From: Brachycybe producta
Taxonomy: Eukaryota > Arthropoda > Diplopoda > Playtdesmida > Andrognathidae
DNA: 64,000 bases
Direction of reading: 5' to 3'
Assembly: GCA_036925085.1 (NCBI GenBank)
Contig: JAUPFP010000002.1
Coordinates: 10,171,821-10,235,820 of the forward strand
Position numbers and translations under genes: made by a program. Every line of letters starts with the position of its first letter. Position 1 is the first letter of the stretch. A model generated the notes under the pieces. The model saw only the letters and a program-made list of their open reading frames with translations, was not told the origin of the DNA and ran no database searches. Of this stretch, positions 10,970 through 64,000 are shown piece by piece.

Positions 10970-13900
10970 TGTAAGATATATAATTCCTTCGTTTTCTATC
11001 GATTTATATAAAAATGAAGGACATTTAGGTATAAGAAAGTGCAAAAGTAGACATAAGTAGGGCAAATGTGGCCGTTACATTTGTTTTAATAGTAAATGAT
11101 TACCATAAAAACCAATGGAAAAACCACGTTTGACATACCATCGTTTTTCTACACTTACATTTTGATGTTTAACGCTGTTAAATCGTTTTTTGACGGTCTA
11201 AATGCACAGTAGCGTCGATCCAAGTCTCATTGAATGAGTTCTAAAACCGTCGTCGATCATTTCGTAGGTAAACAAGTTCGATTATTGCGTTACATTTATT
11301 ATTACATAAGAAAAATAAACAACGACAGCCATAATTAAAGAGGTCATCGTATACTTTAAGTTTACTCTGAACATTCTTGGTTAATTACATAAACAGTGTG
11401 TCCAATACAGATCTGTCTGCTCCGATTGCTCTATATTGTATGATTGTTTCTAAAAGGTGGACGTAAAACGGAATTTTGTATTTCCTATTCAGAACGTCTT
11501 ATTTGTATATATTTATTTTATCATTGTAGTTTACAAAAATAATTTATAAAGTAATTTATTATTTGAATATTAAGTAAAATGTACTTAATTAGATTTTAAA
11601 AAGACGTATTTTGCTTATTGTGATGCATTTCGTATCGTTTAGTAGTGTTTTCCACCAATCGTTTTTTTAAAACTACTCTAATTACTCCGAGTATTAATTC
11701 TAACTTAAAATGTACGAAATTCATTGTGCTCCAATTGCTCTGAATTGTTAAGTTAACACTAAAGAGTGAACTTAAAACGGAAATTTTATTTTTATTATGT
11801 GTTTAAAACACAATAATGGTTTAATTATAATTTTATTATATATTTTTCTTAGTGTAGTTAATAAATAATTAAAGATAAATTTATAATTTTAATTTAGAAT
11901 ATTAATTTTTCGCTGATATATATTTTTTTCGATTCTCATTATAGTGTTAGCTGTATGTTTCTTCAAAGTGTCGCCGCCAGAATGCGTTGTGATCAGTTTC
12001 GTAGATTGCGATCTGTGTGTTGGACGTGTTTTAGTGTGTTTCGTTTTGTGTATGTTGTTATTTTTTTTTATTATTATTATTCTTATATGTTTTCGAATGA
12101 GAAAAACGATCGCGTTAACAAAGTTTTCTATAGTAAAAACATCGTTTAGAAACGTGGTTATAATTTAATTCCATTAAGTTCTTATGGAAGAGTTTGTTTG
12201 TTAGTTTTCATCGTCATTTGACCCATAAATTAGTCTTAAAAGGTGAGTTTTTGGCGGCGCCTCCTCCTCCTCCTCATCATCTTTTCCCTCCACCTTCTAC
12301 CCTCTCTCTCTCTCTCTTTCCACCCCTTCTACTCTTCTCCCACCCCCTCTACTCTCCACCCACCCCTTCTACTATTTCCCTTTTTGTTTTGGTTTTTAGT
12401 TTTAATGAAATATTTCCTTTTGTGGCGCGTTTACAATACGTAACTTCGTTCGTTGAATTATCTCGATTAAGTAATGTTTTTTTTTTTTGGTTCCAGTTAA
12501 AATTTAACTTTAATATTTATTGAAAACGACGCAAAACTAATTGTTATTGTAAAAAATGCTTCATTTCAATGAGAAACAAGTAATTTTAGGTTAATTTCAT
12601 ACACATTTTAATGAATTTAGAGCTGAAAACGATACTAAAAACTCAATCGTATACTTGCCTCGCAGTAAGATGATGTTTGTGACGTCATAGGAGTTTGAAA
12701 AAAACAAAATTTAGATTTGTGTCATTTTGTCTTATTAAAAAAAAAAAGGCTCAAAGGGTTACTAACAAATAAAAAAAAATGGAAGCATTCTTTGTCTTTT
12801 AAACTGTTTTGAAAGTTTGCTATTATTCCTCTTTATAGCAGACTAATTAACACAATCTTAAATTTTACGTCAACCCCTATGACGTCACATGCTTCTTCTG
12901 AATTGAGGAGGTAGGTATAACTAGTTCTTGCTTCAAAGTTGTACAGTTGTACTTTTAAGCAAAATCAAAAGTATGTTTTTCAACTTATTAATGTTAGTTT
13001 TAATTAAATGCAAAAATACATATTGAAAATAATGTTATTTTATTTGATATGACGTAAGTTATGGCTGTGTTTATAGTCGGTATTTCACGACACACATCTC
13101 GCATTAATATGTATTATAATTTTCGATACAAATCCTTTGGAGAAACGTCGTCATAAATGTCATCTATAAACACAGCATTACAAGTTATTATAATTGTCGG
13201 GACTGTGATGTCACATTTATGCAGTGAAAACCGTTTAACACGAAAAATAGGATAACACGAAATAAGTTTTGCAGTTCGGTTCTCATAGAATAAAAATTCT
13301 TTCTTCGAACTCTTCTTAACTAAAATTAAGAGAAACTAGAAAGTGTTTTTTTTAGAAACTAGAAGAGTAGCTCAATCACTTACGAAAAATGTTTTTCTGT
13401 TTATCTTTCAAAATAAACTTTTTACAGACCAAAAAAAAAAAAGTTAAAATGTCGGCTTAAAACTGACATAAAAAGCTTATTTTAAAAGATATTAAACATG
13501 AAAATATTTTGTAAGTGATTAAAAGCTACCCTTCTAGTTTCTAAAACAAAAGTTTCTCTTAATTTTCCATCTGAAAGACTTGGATTTTAATGATGAGATC
13601 TAAGAGGCGGTTTGCATTTTAAAATCCTCCTTAACACGAAACAAATATTCCAATAATTTCTATTTCGTGTTAAACGGTATCACCTATAATTAAAGTATAA
13701 TATAGTAAGTTTTATTTTTTATGAGAGAGTAATTTGTTATAGTAACAGTTATTAGTTACAGTTACATTTTTGTACACGCGAGCGGAAGTGATTGTTTTAA
13801 CTCACACGTAACAATTTCAATGGTCATGTGAAGAGACATGTCTAGTAATAAAAAGTTGACCTCAGCGTGACCTTTTCACCTTATTTTTTTATTATTATAT

Positions 13901-13983
13901 TTTTTTTTAGGCGTTTTCTGTTTTTAATTTTAATAATCATCGAAAAAAAAAATTCCAATAATAATAAAAATATCCACGTAATT
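10970..13983. other. Spacer between PH-domain gene and PKD; candidate PKD 5' UTR exon
   Basis: No coding exon is visible. A good donor (AAAAG then GTGAGTTT) lies at 12242/12243. A strong acceptor (ATTTTTTTTTAG ending 13910) lies just upstream of the PKD ATG. The simplest reading is a non-coding first exon ending at 12242, spliced to 13911. Pro-rich ORFs after 12243 come from CT-rich intron DNA. 13225-13683 is a nested repeat: outer arms with TTTCGTGTTAAAC and inside it an AGAAACTAG-family foldback (about 13296-13600). Confidence 0.5.
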
Positions 13984-58025
<44,042 letters not shown>

Positions 58026-59129
58026 CGGAATCGGATTGCGTTTGCAGCGTGATCAATCAAATGTACTTGAACCACTCTTTTTTTTTTCTCAGTGGTTGTA
58101 TATTTAGCGGCAGCTTTTTTTTTTTTTAATTATTATTAATCTCTTTTTCTCTACTATCGACTGAACCACAGACTTTGACGACGGTGCTGTTATTATTTCT
58201 TACTTTTTCTCTCTTTTTCTTACCCGGTGTGTCTCTCTTTGTTTTTTCGTGGGTCTTCCGAAAAGTTTTCATGTACAATGTCTTCACTTTTTTTGTTATA
58301 TTTTTATGACGTATGTGGTTTTTTGGGGTTTGGTGTTCTAACGCACTTCGAACACGGTTTAATTTTTGTTTAACGAGGATTGGACTTTTTTTTTATCTAG
58401 GAAGCTAAAAAAACGTATTTAGAGCAGTGTTTTTTTTGGGGGGGGGGGGGGTTTGTCCTTTTCATCTCGTGTCGATTTATAATGGAGACCTCTCTAAAGC
58501 AGTGACTTTTTTTTATAAGTACTTTTCACATATTGCGAGAGATGCTACTCGAGGATTTCTACTTAAGATTTTTTAAAAAAAAAATATGTCTTTGTACAAA
58601 ATTACTAAAAACCTATTTTATCTTTTCTTCTCTTTTTAAGTTTTTCTATTCTTTTTTTTTTTTTTTTTCGAGAAAAATATAAAAATACATAAAATAAGCG
58701 AAAAATCCCTGTTGCAGAGTGACCCTTTCTGTATGTACAAATAATTTTTGATGTCACTTTTGCAGTTACGGGGGACTTTATTAGGCAGCTTTTTTGTCCG
58801 GTTTATCATGTTTTTGTTGCTGTTTTTGGAATTTTAGTTAATTTGCTAAGTAATTTTCTTGTGATGGTTCGGAGGTTTTTTTTTTGTGATTTCGAAAGTT
58901 ATGCAACAACAACAACTAAAAAAAACGGATAACTAGTTTCTGCAGTTCTTTTCATTCAAGTCTTCCACTTCAATTAATTTGATGCAAAACAAAAGAGAGA
59001 TACGAATCTTAATTAGGCTGGAGGTTTTTTTTCTTTTTCTTCTCCCGATAAAATAGATAATTTTATTGTTAGAATTAGGCTTACATTCCAATAATTGTTT
59101 TTTAAAGATATGAACATCTGATTTTTTTT
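58026..59129 (+). other. PKD 3' UTR and flank
   Basis: T-rich sequence with a G12 run at 58439 and many T tracts. I cannot place the poly(A) site with confidence. Confidence 0.45.
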
Positions 59130-59860
59130 TCGAACTCTAGTTATTCAGCATTTCAGTAGAGCAACAACTAAGGAGAAACTGAAAGCGTGTTAGAAACTAG
59201 AATTGGTAGCTGAATCACTTAACAGCATTTTAATTAGGACTGGCTGACGATATTTTTGAAAAAATCGAAATCGGTCTGATGATATTTAAAAAAAAATATC
59301 GGTATTTCATGATATCTAGAAAAATCGAAAAAAATACTTGTATTAAAATATCGTCTTATAAATTAAAAAAAGACGGAAAAAAGTCGAAATATTGAAAATA
59401 TTGTTTCAAAAAATATAAAATATCGGTTTATAAAAAATCGAAACATTAAAAATTATTTAAAAAAAATAGTATTAGTGTGACGTTAAACATACTCAAGTTC
59501 AGATAGTTTTTGAGAATTTTGCGATATTTTCTATTATTTATTTTCATTTTTTATATATTTTTTATTTATTGAGAAATACGATATTCAATTCCAAATATTG
59601 ACTTATTGAAAAAATTTCCAGTCCTAATTTTCATGTTGCTATCTTACAAATGAAATTTTGAAAGAAAATTAAAAATTGTCTGATTCATATTCAGACTGAC
59701 ATACAAAAAAGGCTTATTTTAAAAAATATCAACATAAAAATACCCTCAAGTGACTGCAGTTACTTTTCTAGTTTCTAAAACACTTTCAAATTTTTCTTAA
59801 TTTTGCTTTTCTGAAAGACAAAATAACTGAGGGTTCGAAGGTTCGTTTTACACATTAAAA
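59130..59860. repeat. AGAAACTAG-family foldback interrupted by a hAT-like MITE
   Basis: Left arm AGAAACTGAAAGCGTGTTAG, AAACTAGAATTGGTAGCTGA to 59226. Right arm resumes at TTCATGTTGCTATCTTACAA and ends TACTTTTCTAGTTTCTAAAA, CACTTTCAAATTTTTCTTAA. Removing 59235-59634 restores the usual length of the family. Confidence 0.85.
59235..59626. mobile_element. hAT-like MITE, 392 bp, nested
   Basis: Ends TAGGACTGG and CCAGTCCTA. The 8-bp flanks are ATTTTAAT (59227-59234) and ATTTTCAT (59627-59634), 7 of 8 identical. The interior is rich in AAATATCG / CGATATTT words. The 8-bp duplication and the end sequence fit the hAT superfamily. Confidence 0.8.
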
Positions 59861-60552
59861 TCACCTTAAAGAAAAGGGTAAATTTCTTTTTTTGCACTAA
59901 AGAAAACTAATTATGAATAGTTTCTAATTAATTTGTCATGGATTTTTTTAAAGTAATTATTGTGTGCTAATGACAATCGTGTTGGCGACATTTTTTTTAC
60001 ACAATTCGGACAGATAAGTAAATCTTAATTAAATTAAAATTATGCATTTTCACGATTAAAATTGCTATGCAGAAAAATTTAACAGAAAAAAAAATCTGGA
60101 CTTTTTTGTCACAAAAAGAGACCTAACAATTTTTAAAAGAAAAACCCTTGCAGTATTTGATAATTTTTTTATCAAGGGGCTTTAGTCGAAATTATTTTTC
60201 CCTCGTAATTTTTGTTTTCGTACGTTCGACAACGTTTTTTTTTACTGTAAATCTTTTATCGCTGGCGTTTGGAAATAATTTTTTCTACATTTTATGAGAG
60301 AAATTGCTATGTATTAATTGGGGATGTGGTTGTTACTTTGGATTACAAAGAAACTTGAAAAAAAATTGCGATTGTTTTTGTTTTCTGTTGTCTTAGACAT
60401 GAGATATGCGATATCGATCGAACTTTGATTTGCAGTATCGAGTCTTCCAAAGTATTGGATCTAAAGGACGCTTATATGTTAATCCCGATATTTGTGCCCA
60501 CTAATTTTTAATTCTTTAAATTTATACAAATGTAGCTTTTCATCTGTTTCAC

Positions 60553-60960
60553 AGCTTAAGGTGATTCCATACTTGTTTTTTGATCGCAAAAATGTCACAC
60601 AAACGTTTTTAGAAACAGCATTACAAAAAAAATTAAATTGTTTTCTAAACTAGACTGGTAAAAGTCAATGCTAAAAGTTTTTTCACGGCAATATCTTAAA
60701 AAATAAACATTTTCTAGTTCATTTTGAAAGACATAATCATGACAAAACTTATAGCAATATCGCTAACTATTCTAATTTCTAAAACACTTTGCATTTTTTG
60801 TAATGTTTCTCTTCAAAACCGCAGAGGGGAATTCAAGTATGGAGCGTTTTTTCTAATATCTTTGATGCTTATGTTTTTGTTTTTAACATTCATCCTGAAT
60901 CCCCTCAAAGCTTTAAATCCCTGGCATATCCTTCGATAATCCCGGATTCCTAACAGTTAA
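60553..60960. repeat. Diverged TTAA-family fragment
   Basis: CTTAAGGTGATTCCATAC resembles the TTAA end. GTTTTCTAAACTAGACTGGT and ACTATTCTAATTTCTAAAAC match the interior of 28049-28791 and 39945-40493. No right TTAA end was found. Confidence 0.55.
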
Positions 60961-61019
60961 ATGTGCTTTGAAACTACATTACTTAACTTATTAAGATGAA
61001 AAACAAGCGATTTTGAAAC

Positions 61020-61335
61020 TCATGGTAATTCTGCAGTTTTAGGAGCAACACTTAAAAGATAAATCGAAAGTACCTTAAATACTAGAACGGTAGCTGAATA
61101 ACTGGATAGTATTTTCATGTTGATCATCTTTCAAAATAATTTTATTGACACAATTTAAAAAAATATCGTCAGCTTAATGTTTGGTCATTTTCAAAACTGA
61201 CTTAAAAAGCTTATTTTGAAAGATATCTAGAGCTATGAAAATATCCTTAAGTGATTGAGCTACCCTTCTAGTTTCTTTTAATTTTGCTCCCAAAAAAACA
61301 GAACAACCAAAGTTTGAGGACTGCGTTTACACTTG
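61020..61335. repeat. AGAAACTAG-family foldback, intergenic
   Basis: TAAATACTAGAACGGTAGCT, ATTTTCATGTTGATCATCTT mirrored by AAAGATATCTAGAGC and GTGATTGAGCTACCCTTCTA. It lies just downstream of MTIF2. Confidence 0.78.
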
Positions 61336-61386
61336 TAAAACAATTTTAACAAAACACTTCATAAAACAAATAAGTACAATTACTAA

Positions 61387-61392
61387 TTTATT
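61387..61392 (-). terminator. Candidate MTIF2 poly(A) signal
   Basis: AATAAA on the minus strand, about 45 bp past the MTIF2 stop codon. It would give a very short 3' UTR, ending before the neighbouring foldback. Confidence 0.55.
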
Positions 61393-61435
61393 TACAACAA
61401 TTTCTAATAATTGTTTTGCCTACATTTCAAAATTT

Positions 61436-61611
61436 TTAAAAACCAGGATCCCAATCAATTGTTGTCGAAACCATAATTTTTTGATAACATATTATCCTAT
61501 CTCCAGGTTGGAACTTCATTTCATGATTATCGAACTTCAATCCACATTCAACGTCCTTCTTGATACTTTCCACTTCCGATTTCAAGTGTCTCATCGAAGA
61601 CAGTTTCGCAT
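61436..61611 (-). CDS. MTIF2: MTIF2 last exon, end of domain IV
   Basis: [20 protein letters not shown] then [14 protein letters not shown], ending TTIDWDPGF and TAA (61438-61436). The acceptor is CTCGTAACAG. Confidence 0.94.
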
Positions 61612-64000
61612 CTGTTACGAGGATTATACAACATTTAGAAGGTAAGTAAACGTCTAATAAAAACTGCTCATTCTGAACATTCTGTTATTACTTTCGTAAA
61701 CAATTTCTTCTCCTCTGATAATACGAAACAATGCCGACTTCTTGAGAGTACCCTTGACACATCGAGATCCGGCAACTGGAATTTTATGCCTCCCTTCGTT
61801 GATGAAAAATTCTTGTAGAACATCGGCTTCTCCTGAAACGTTGAATTTATTAATTTCAGATGTTCAGAGAGGGAGTTACATATCTAGTTAATTTAGAAGG
61901 TTTGCAGTAGATGGCGTTGAATCCAGTTTCCAATTTCTTAACTTAAATCTAACTGAACTCTAGTTTTGTTTGGCTCTCTTTCAATAAATAGATTGTATTT
62001 ATCTCAGAAACGATAAACGAAATTGCTGAAACGTTTTTCAGAAAAAATTTGAAATCATTTTAGGATTTCATTTTAAAATTTCTTTTTTCCAGCATTAATT
62101 TCTATAAACGAAACCTTCAATCAGATTGAACTCGTTAATGCTTAGGTTTAAAATTCAGAAATCACTTCTATTAAATAGCAACAGTCCATATCTAGACACT
62201 AAAAAAAATCTAATGACGATATATTTAAAAATAAACTTTTTAGAGGATTTTTAAAAGCCGGCTTCGACTTTCTTTTCATTCGAAAAAGGTCCATCATTCT
62301 TACCTTTCATAAAAAGTTTATTTTAAAAGATATCATAATGAAAATTGTCTTCATATGTTCTTCTAGTTTCCAAGTGAGTCTTGAAATTCTTTCGTAACTT
62401 GGTTCAAACTGGAATTATAATCCTCAAACCCCTACGAAACGCTCTTGAACAACCTCCCGTTATGAATATTTTATACCTAAAATTTCATCTTTTTCGACCT
62501 TCGGAAGCCGACGGTTGATTTCTTCTCTTACGTCATCAATTAGTTTATAAATGACGTTGAATTCCTTAATGGGGATGTTTAATTCTTTAGCTAACTGCTT
62601 TGCTGTTGGGTGTATTCCAGTATTGAAGCTGTAAGTGACTCCTACAGAGAAGTGACAGTTTTGTAAAACTTAAAACAAACTTAAGTTTCATTTAAATTGA
62701 ACCTTTAAATGCGGTACATAATTCAATATCATTCTCGCTGACCATTCCGACACCGTAATTTATGACGTTAAGCTGACATTTCGGCGAATGGTACGTGTCT
62801 AAAACATCGAGAATCGCCTCTACTGACCCATCAACGTCGCCCTTTAAAACGATTTCTAGTCTCGGACCAGTGTACTCATCTTTGCTCTCTTTCTCTCTTA
62901 TGGCAGGTCTTCGTGGTCTGTACAGCCCTTCGGCTCTTCTCTTTGCTAACGCATCTTTGTAAACTTTCAGATGATCTTCCGCTTTCTTTCGTACTATTAT
63001 AGAGTCACCTTCCATCTTTTTATCCTTTTCAAGTTGGAGTCGATGAGCGATAACTTCTCGAGCTCGTTTCTATAAAATAAAAATAATTCATAGTTTTAGT
63101 TTGTTATTCGAGATCTAAATCTCTTAAGAGCTTTAGGAATTTCAGAGACTTCGGAGTCGACTTCCAGTAGCTCGTCTCCTGCAGACGGTAATTCTCTCCA
63201 TCCGACAATTTCGACGGGTGTGCTCGGAGGTGCTTCCTGTACGGGTTGACCTTTATCGTCGAACATTGCTCTCACTTTGGCCCAAGCTGTTCCGGCCACT
63301 AAAAATGCTCCTTTTCTTAGTGTTCCTCTTTTTATAATTGATGTAGAAAGTTTTCTAAGAAGCAAAACGTAGATTAGAAATCCATATATGAATTTTTGGC
63401 TGCTCGTTTCCTACCCTCTATGTTGGTCTGTTTTTGACTCAACCACATATCCTTCAACGAATCCTTTCGGATCAGCTTGAAGGTGCATCATTTCAGCTTG
63501 AGTAGTGATAGTCTCCATTAGAACATTGAGATTAGTACCCTAAAGACCACAGAGTAGAAGTTATTTTCGAACAATCGTAAGCCAAAAGGTGCTTCTCAAA
63601 CGTTAAAACCTCTAGGGCCGAAATTGGAACCGATTGAATGTCGCCGCCAGCTTCTTCCAATTGCAGTCCATGTTGAAGAAGTCCTCTTTTACATAGATCC
63701 TTGAGAACGGATTAACTATTACGATTACTTTCGATCATTGTTTTATCGTAGAACTCACAATATCCACTTGTGGTTTGTCCATCTTGTTGATTGCAACGAT
63801 TATCGGCACTGTTAGAAACAAGATGAACAAAAAGAACAAATCGGTATTGAAACGTTTATTAGCTTACTAAGACCATAAAAACCTTTAACTTCGTTTGCAA
63901 GACGTATACACTCGATAGTTTGTTCCATTACTCCGTCGTCGGCCGCAACGACTAACACGACAATGTCCGTAACATGAGCTCCTCTTGCCCTCATTGCCAT
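61436..64000 (-). CDS. MTIF2: Mitochondrial translation initiation factor IF-2, 3' part
   Basis: This GTPase brings formyl-Met-tRNA to the small mitochondrial ribosomal subunit. Nine exons, from the window edge at 64000 down to 61436, join in frame. The visible protein starts inside the G domain just after the G3 region ([20 protein letters not shown]), then G4 (NKMD) and G5 (ISAL), domain II ([20 protein letters not shown]), the domain III motif [19 protein letters not shown], and C-terminal domain IV. It ends DWDPGF, nearly the SWDPGF of human MTIF2. The N-terminus, transit peptide and G1-G3 lie right of the window. It converges with PKD across 3.4 kb of non-coding DNA. Confidence 0.96.
61692..61832 (-). 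CDS. MTIF2: MTIF2 exon, domain IV
   Basis: [20 protein letters not shown] then [20 protein letters not shown]. Domain IV of IF-2 binds formyl-Met-tRNA. The acceptor is ACGTTTCAG and the donor is GTAATA. Confidence 0.94.
62180..62400. repeat. AGAAACTAG-family foldback in an MTIF2 intron
   Basis: TATATTTAAAAATAAACTTT on the left; AAAAAGTTTATTTTAAAAGA, TTCTTCTAGTTTCCAAG on the right. It lies in the 644-bp intron 61833-62476. Confidence 0.65.
62477..62641 (-). CDS. MTIF2: MTIF2 exon, domain III to IV
   Basis: [20 protein letters not shown], then [20 protein letters not shown]. The acceptor is TTCTCTGTAG and the donor is GTATAA. It follows the human FNV...IIYRLVEDLQEEL pattern. Confidence 0.94.
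62703..63069 (-). CDS. MTIF2: MTIF2 exon, linker and domain III
   Basis: [20 protein letters not shown], a basic helical linker, and then [20 protein letters not shown]. The acceptor is TTTATTTTATAG and the donor is GTTCAA. Confidence 0.94.
63150..63354 (-). CDS. MTIF2: MTIF2 exon, domain II
   Basis: [20 protein letters not shown], then [20 protein letters not shown], ending LLEVDSE. The donor is the weak GTCTCT. The open frame runs on to 63096, but the protein alignment (EVESE-RAREV in human) shows splicing here. Confidence 0.9.
63415..63539 (-). CDS. MTIF2: MTIF2 exon, G domain to domain II
   Basis: [20 protein letters not shown] then [20 protein letters not shown]. It aligns with the LKADPNGPVEGTVIES region of human MTIF2. 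The acceptor is GGTCTTTAG and the donor is GTAGGA. Confidence 0.93.
63610..63699 (-). CDS. MTIF2: MTIF2 exon, G5 region
   Basis: [20 protein letters not shown] then [10 protein letters not shown]; the SAL is the G5 motif. The acceptor is TTCTCAAG and the donor is GTTTTA (weak). 30 codons, phase 0 at both ends. Confidence 0.9.
63759..63808 (-). CDS. MTIF2: MTIF2 exon, G4 motif NKMD
   Basis: A 50-base exon encoding [17 protein letters not shown], the guanine-specificity motif. The acceptor is TTTCTAACAG and the donor is GTGAGT. Confidence 0.93.
63883..64000 (-). CDS. MTIF2: MTIF2 exon, G domain after G3 (runs off window)
   Basis: [20 protein letters not shown] then [18 protein letters not shown]. 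The donor is GTTTTT. The exon continues beyond 64000, so it is partial. Confidence 0.94.

Noticed and set aside
12194..12523. Proline/serine-rich ORF after 12194
   Set aside because: It spans a good splice donor and is driven by CTCCTC-type simple sequence; no family similarity.

Overview
This is an AT-rich piece of an animal (metazoan) genome. It carries three recognisable, intron-split genes and one small gene, separated by and filled with short non-autonomous DNA transposons, foldback (hairpin) elements and satellites. Spliced GT-AG genes, a Hedgehog-pathway transporter (Dispatched), a protein kinase D and a mitochondrial initiation factor together show that the source is an animal. The encoded proteins are close to the vertebrate ones, which suggests a slowly evolving invertebrate, but I cannot name the phylum from the sequence.

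Layout. 537-4637 (+): the last four coding exons of a Dispatched (DISP1-like) gene, which enters the window already in progress. 4638-10468: intergenic DNA with a pogo-like MITE, foldback elements and a 42-bp tandem array. 10469-10969 (-): a two-exon gene for a 142-residue protein that is essentially one PH domain. 13984-58025 (+): a complete protein kinase D gene in 20 coding exons (846 residues, reading frame continuous across every junction). Its first intron is 29.2 kb (14116-43362) and holds most of the unusual DNA. 61436-64000 (-): the 3' half of MTIF2 in nine exons, convergent with the kinase gene and running off the right edge.

The repeats are the most distinctive part. (1) A roughly 700-bp run of unbroken purine-pyrimidine alternation (19986-20693), a textbook Z-DNA former. 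It leaves all six reading frames open and produces false Cys/His-rich ORFs. A second, related array (32816-33268) has the same flanks. (2) Nine copies of a ~206-bp MITE, most with 8-9 bp target duplications and most with a TGACGTCA palindrome; every copy I can find is inside kinase intron 1. (3) A TTAA-bounded MITE family, one copy of which was hit by the 206-bp element. (4) A very common foldback family built around AGAAACTAGAAGGGTAGCTC, in introns and intergenic DNA throughout. (5) Several other paired foldbacks of 180-790 bp. I found no transposase, reverse transcriptase, tRNA or rRNA gene, and no CRISPR array.

The genes act in separate processes: Hedgehog release at the plasma membrane (DISP1), diacylglycerol-responsive signalling (PKD) and mitochondrial translation initiation (MTIF2). 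Their linkage may be useful as a synteny marker; no operon-like relation is implied.
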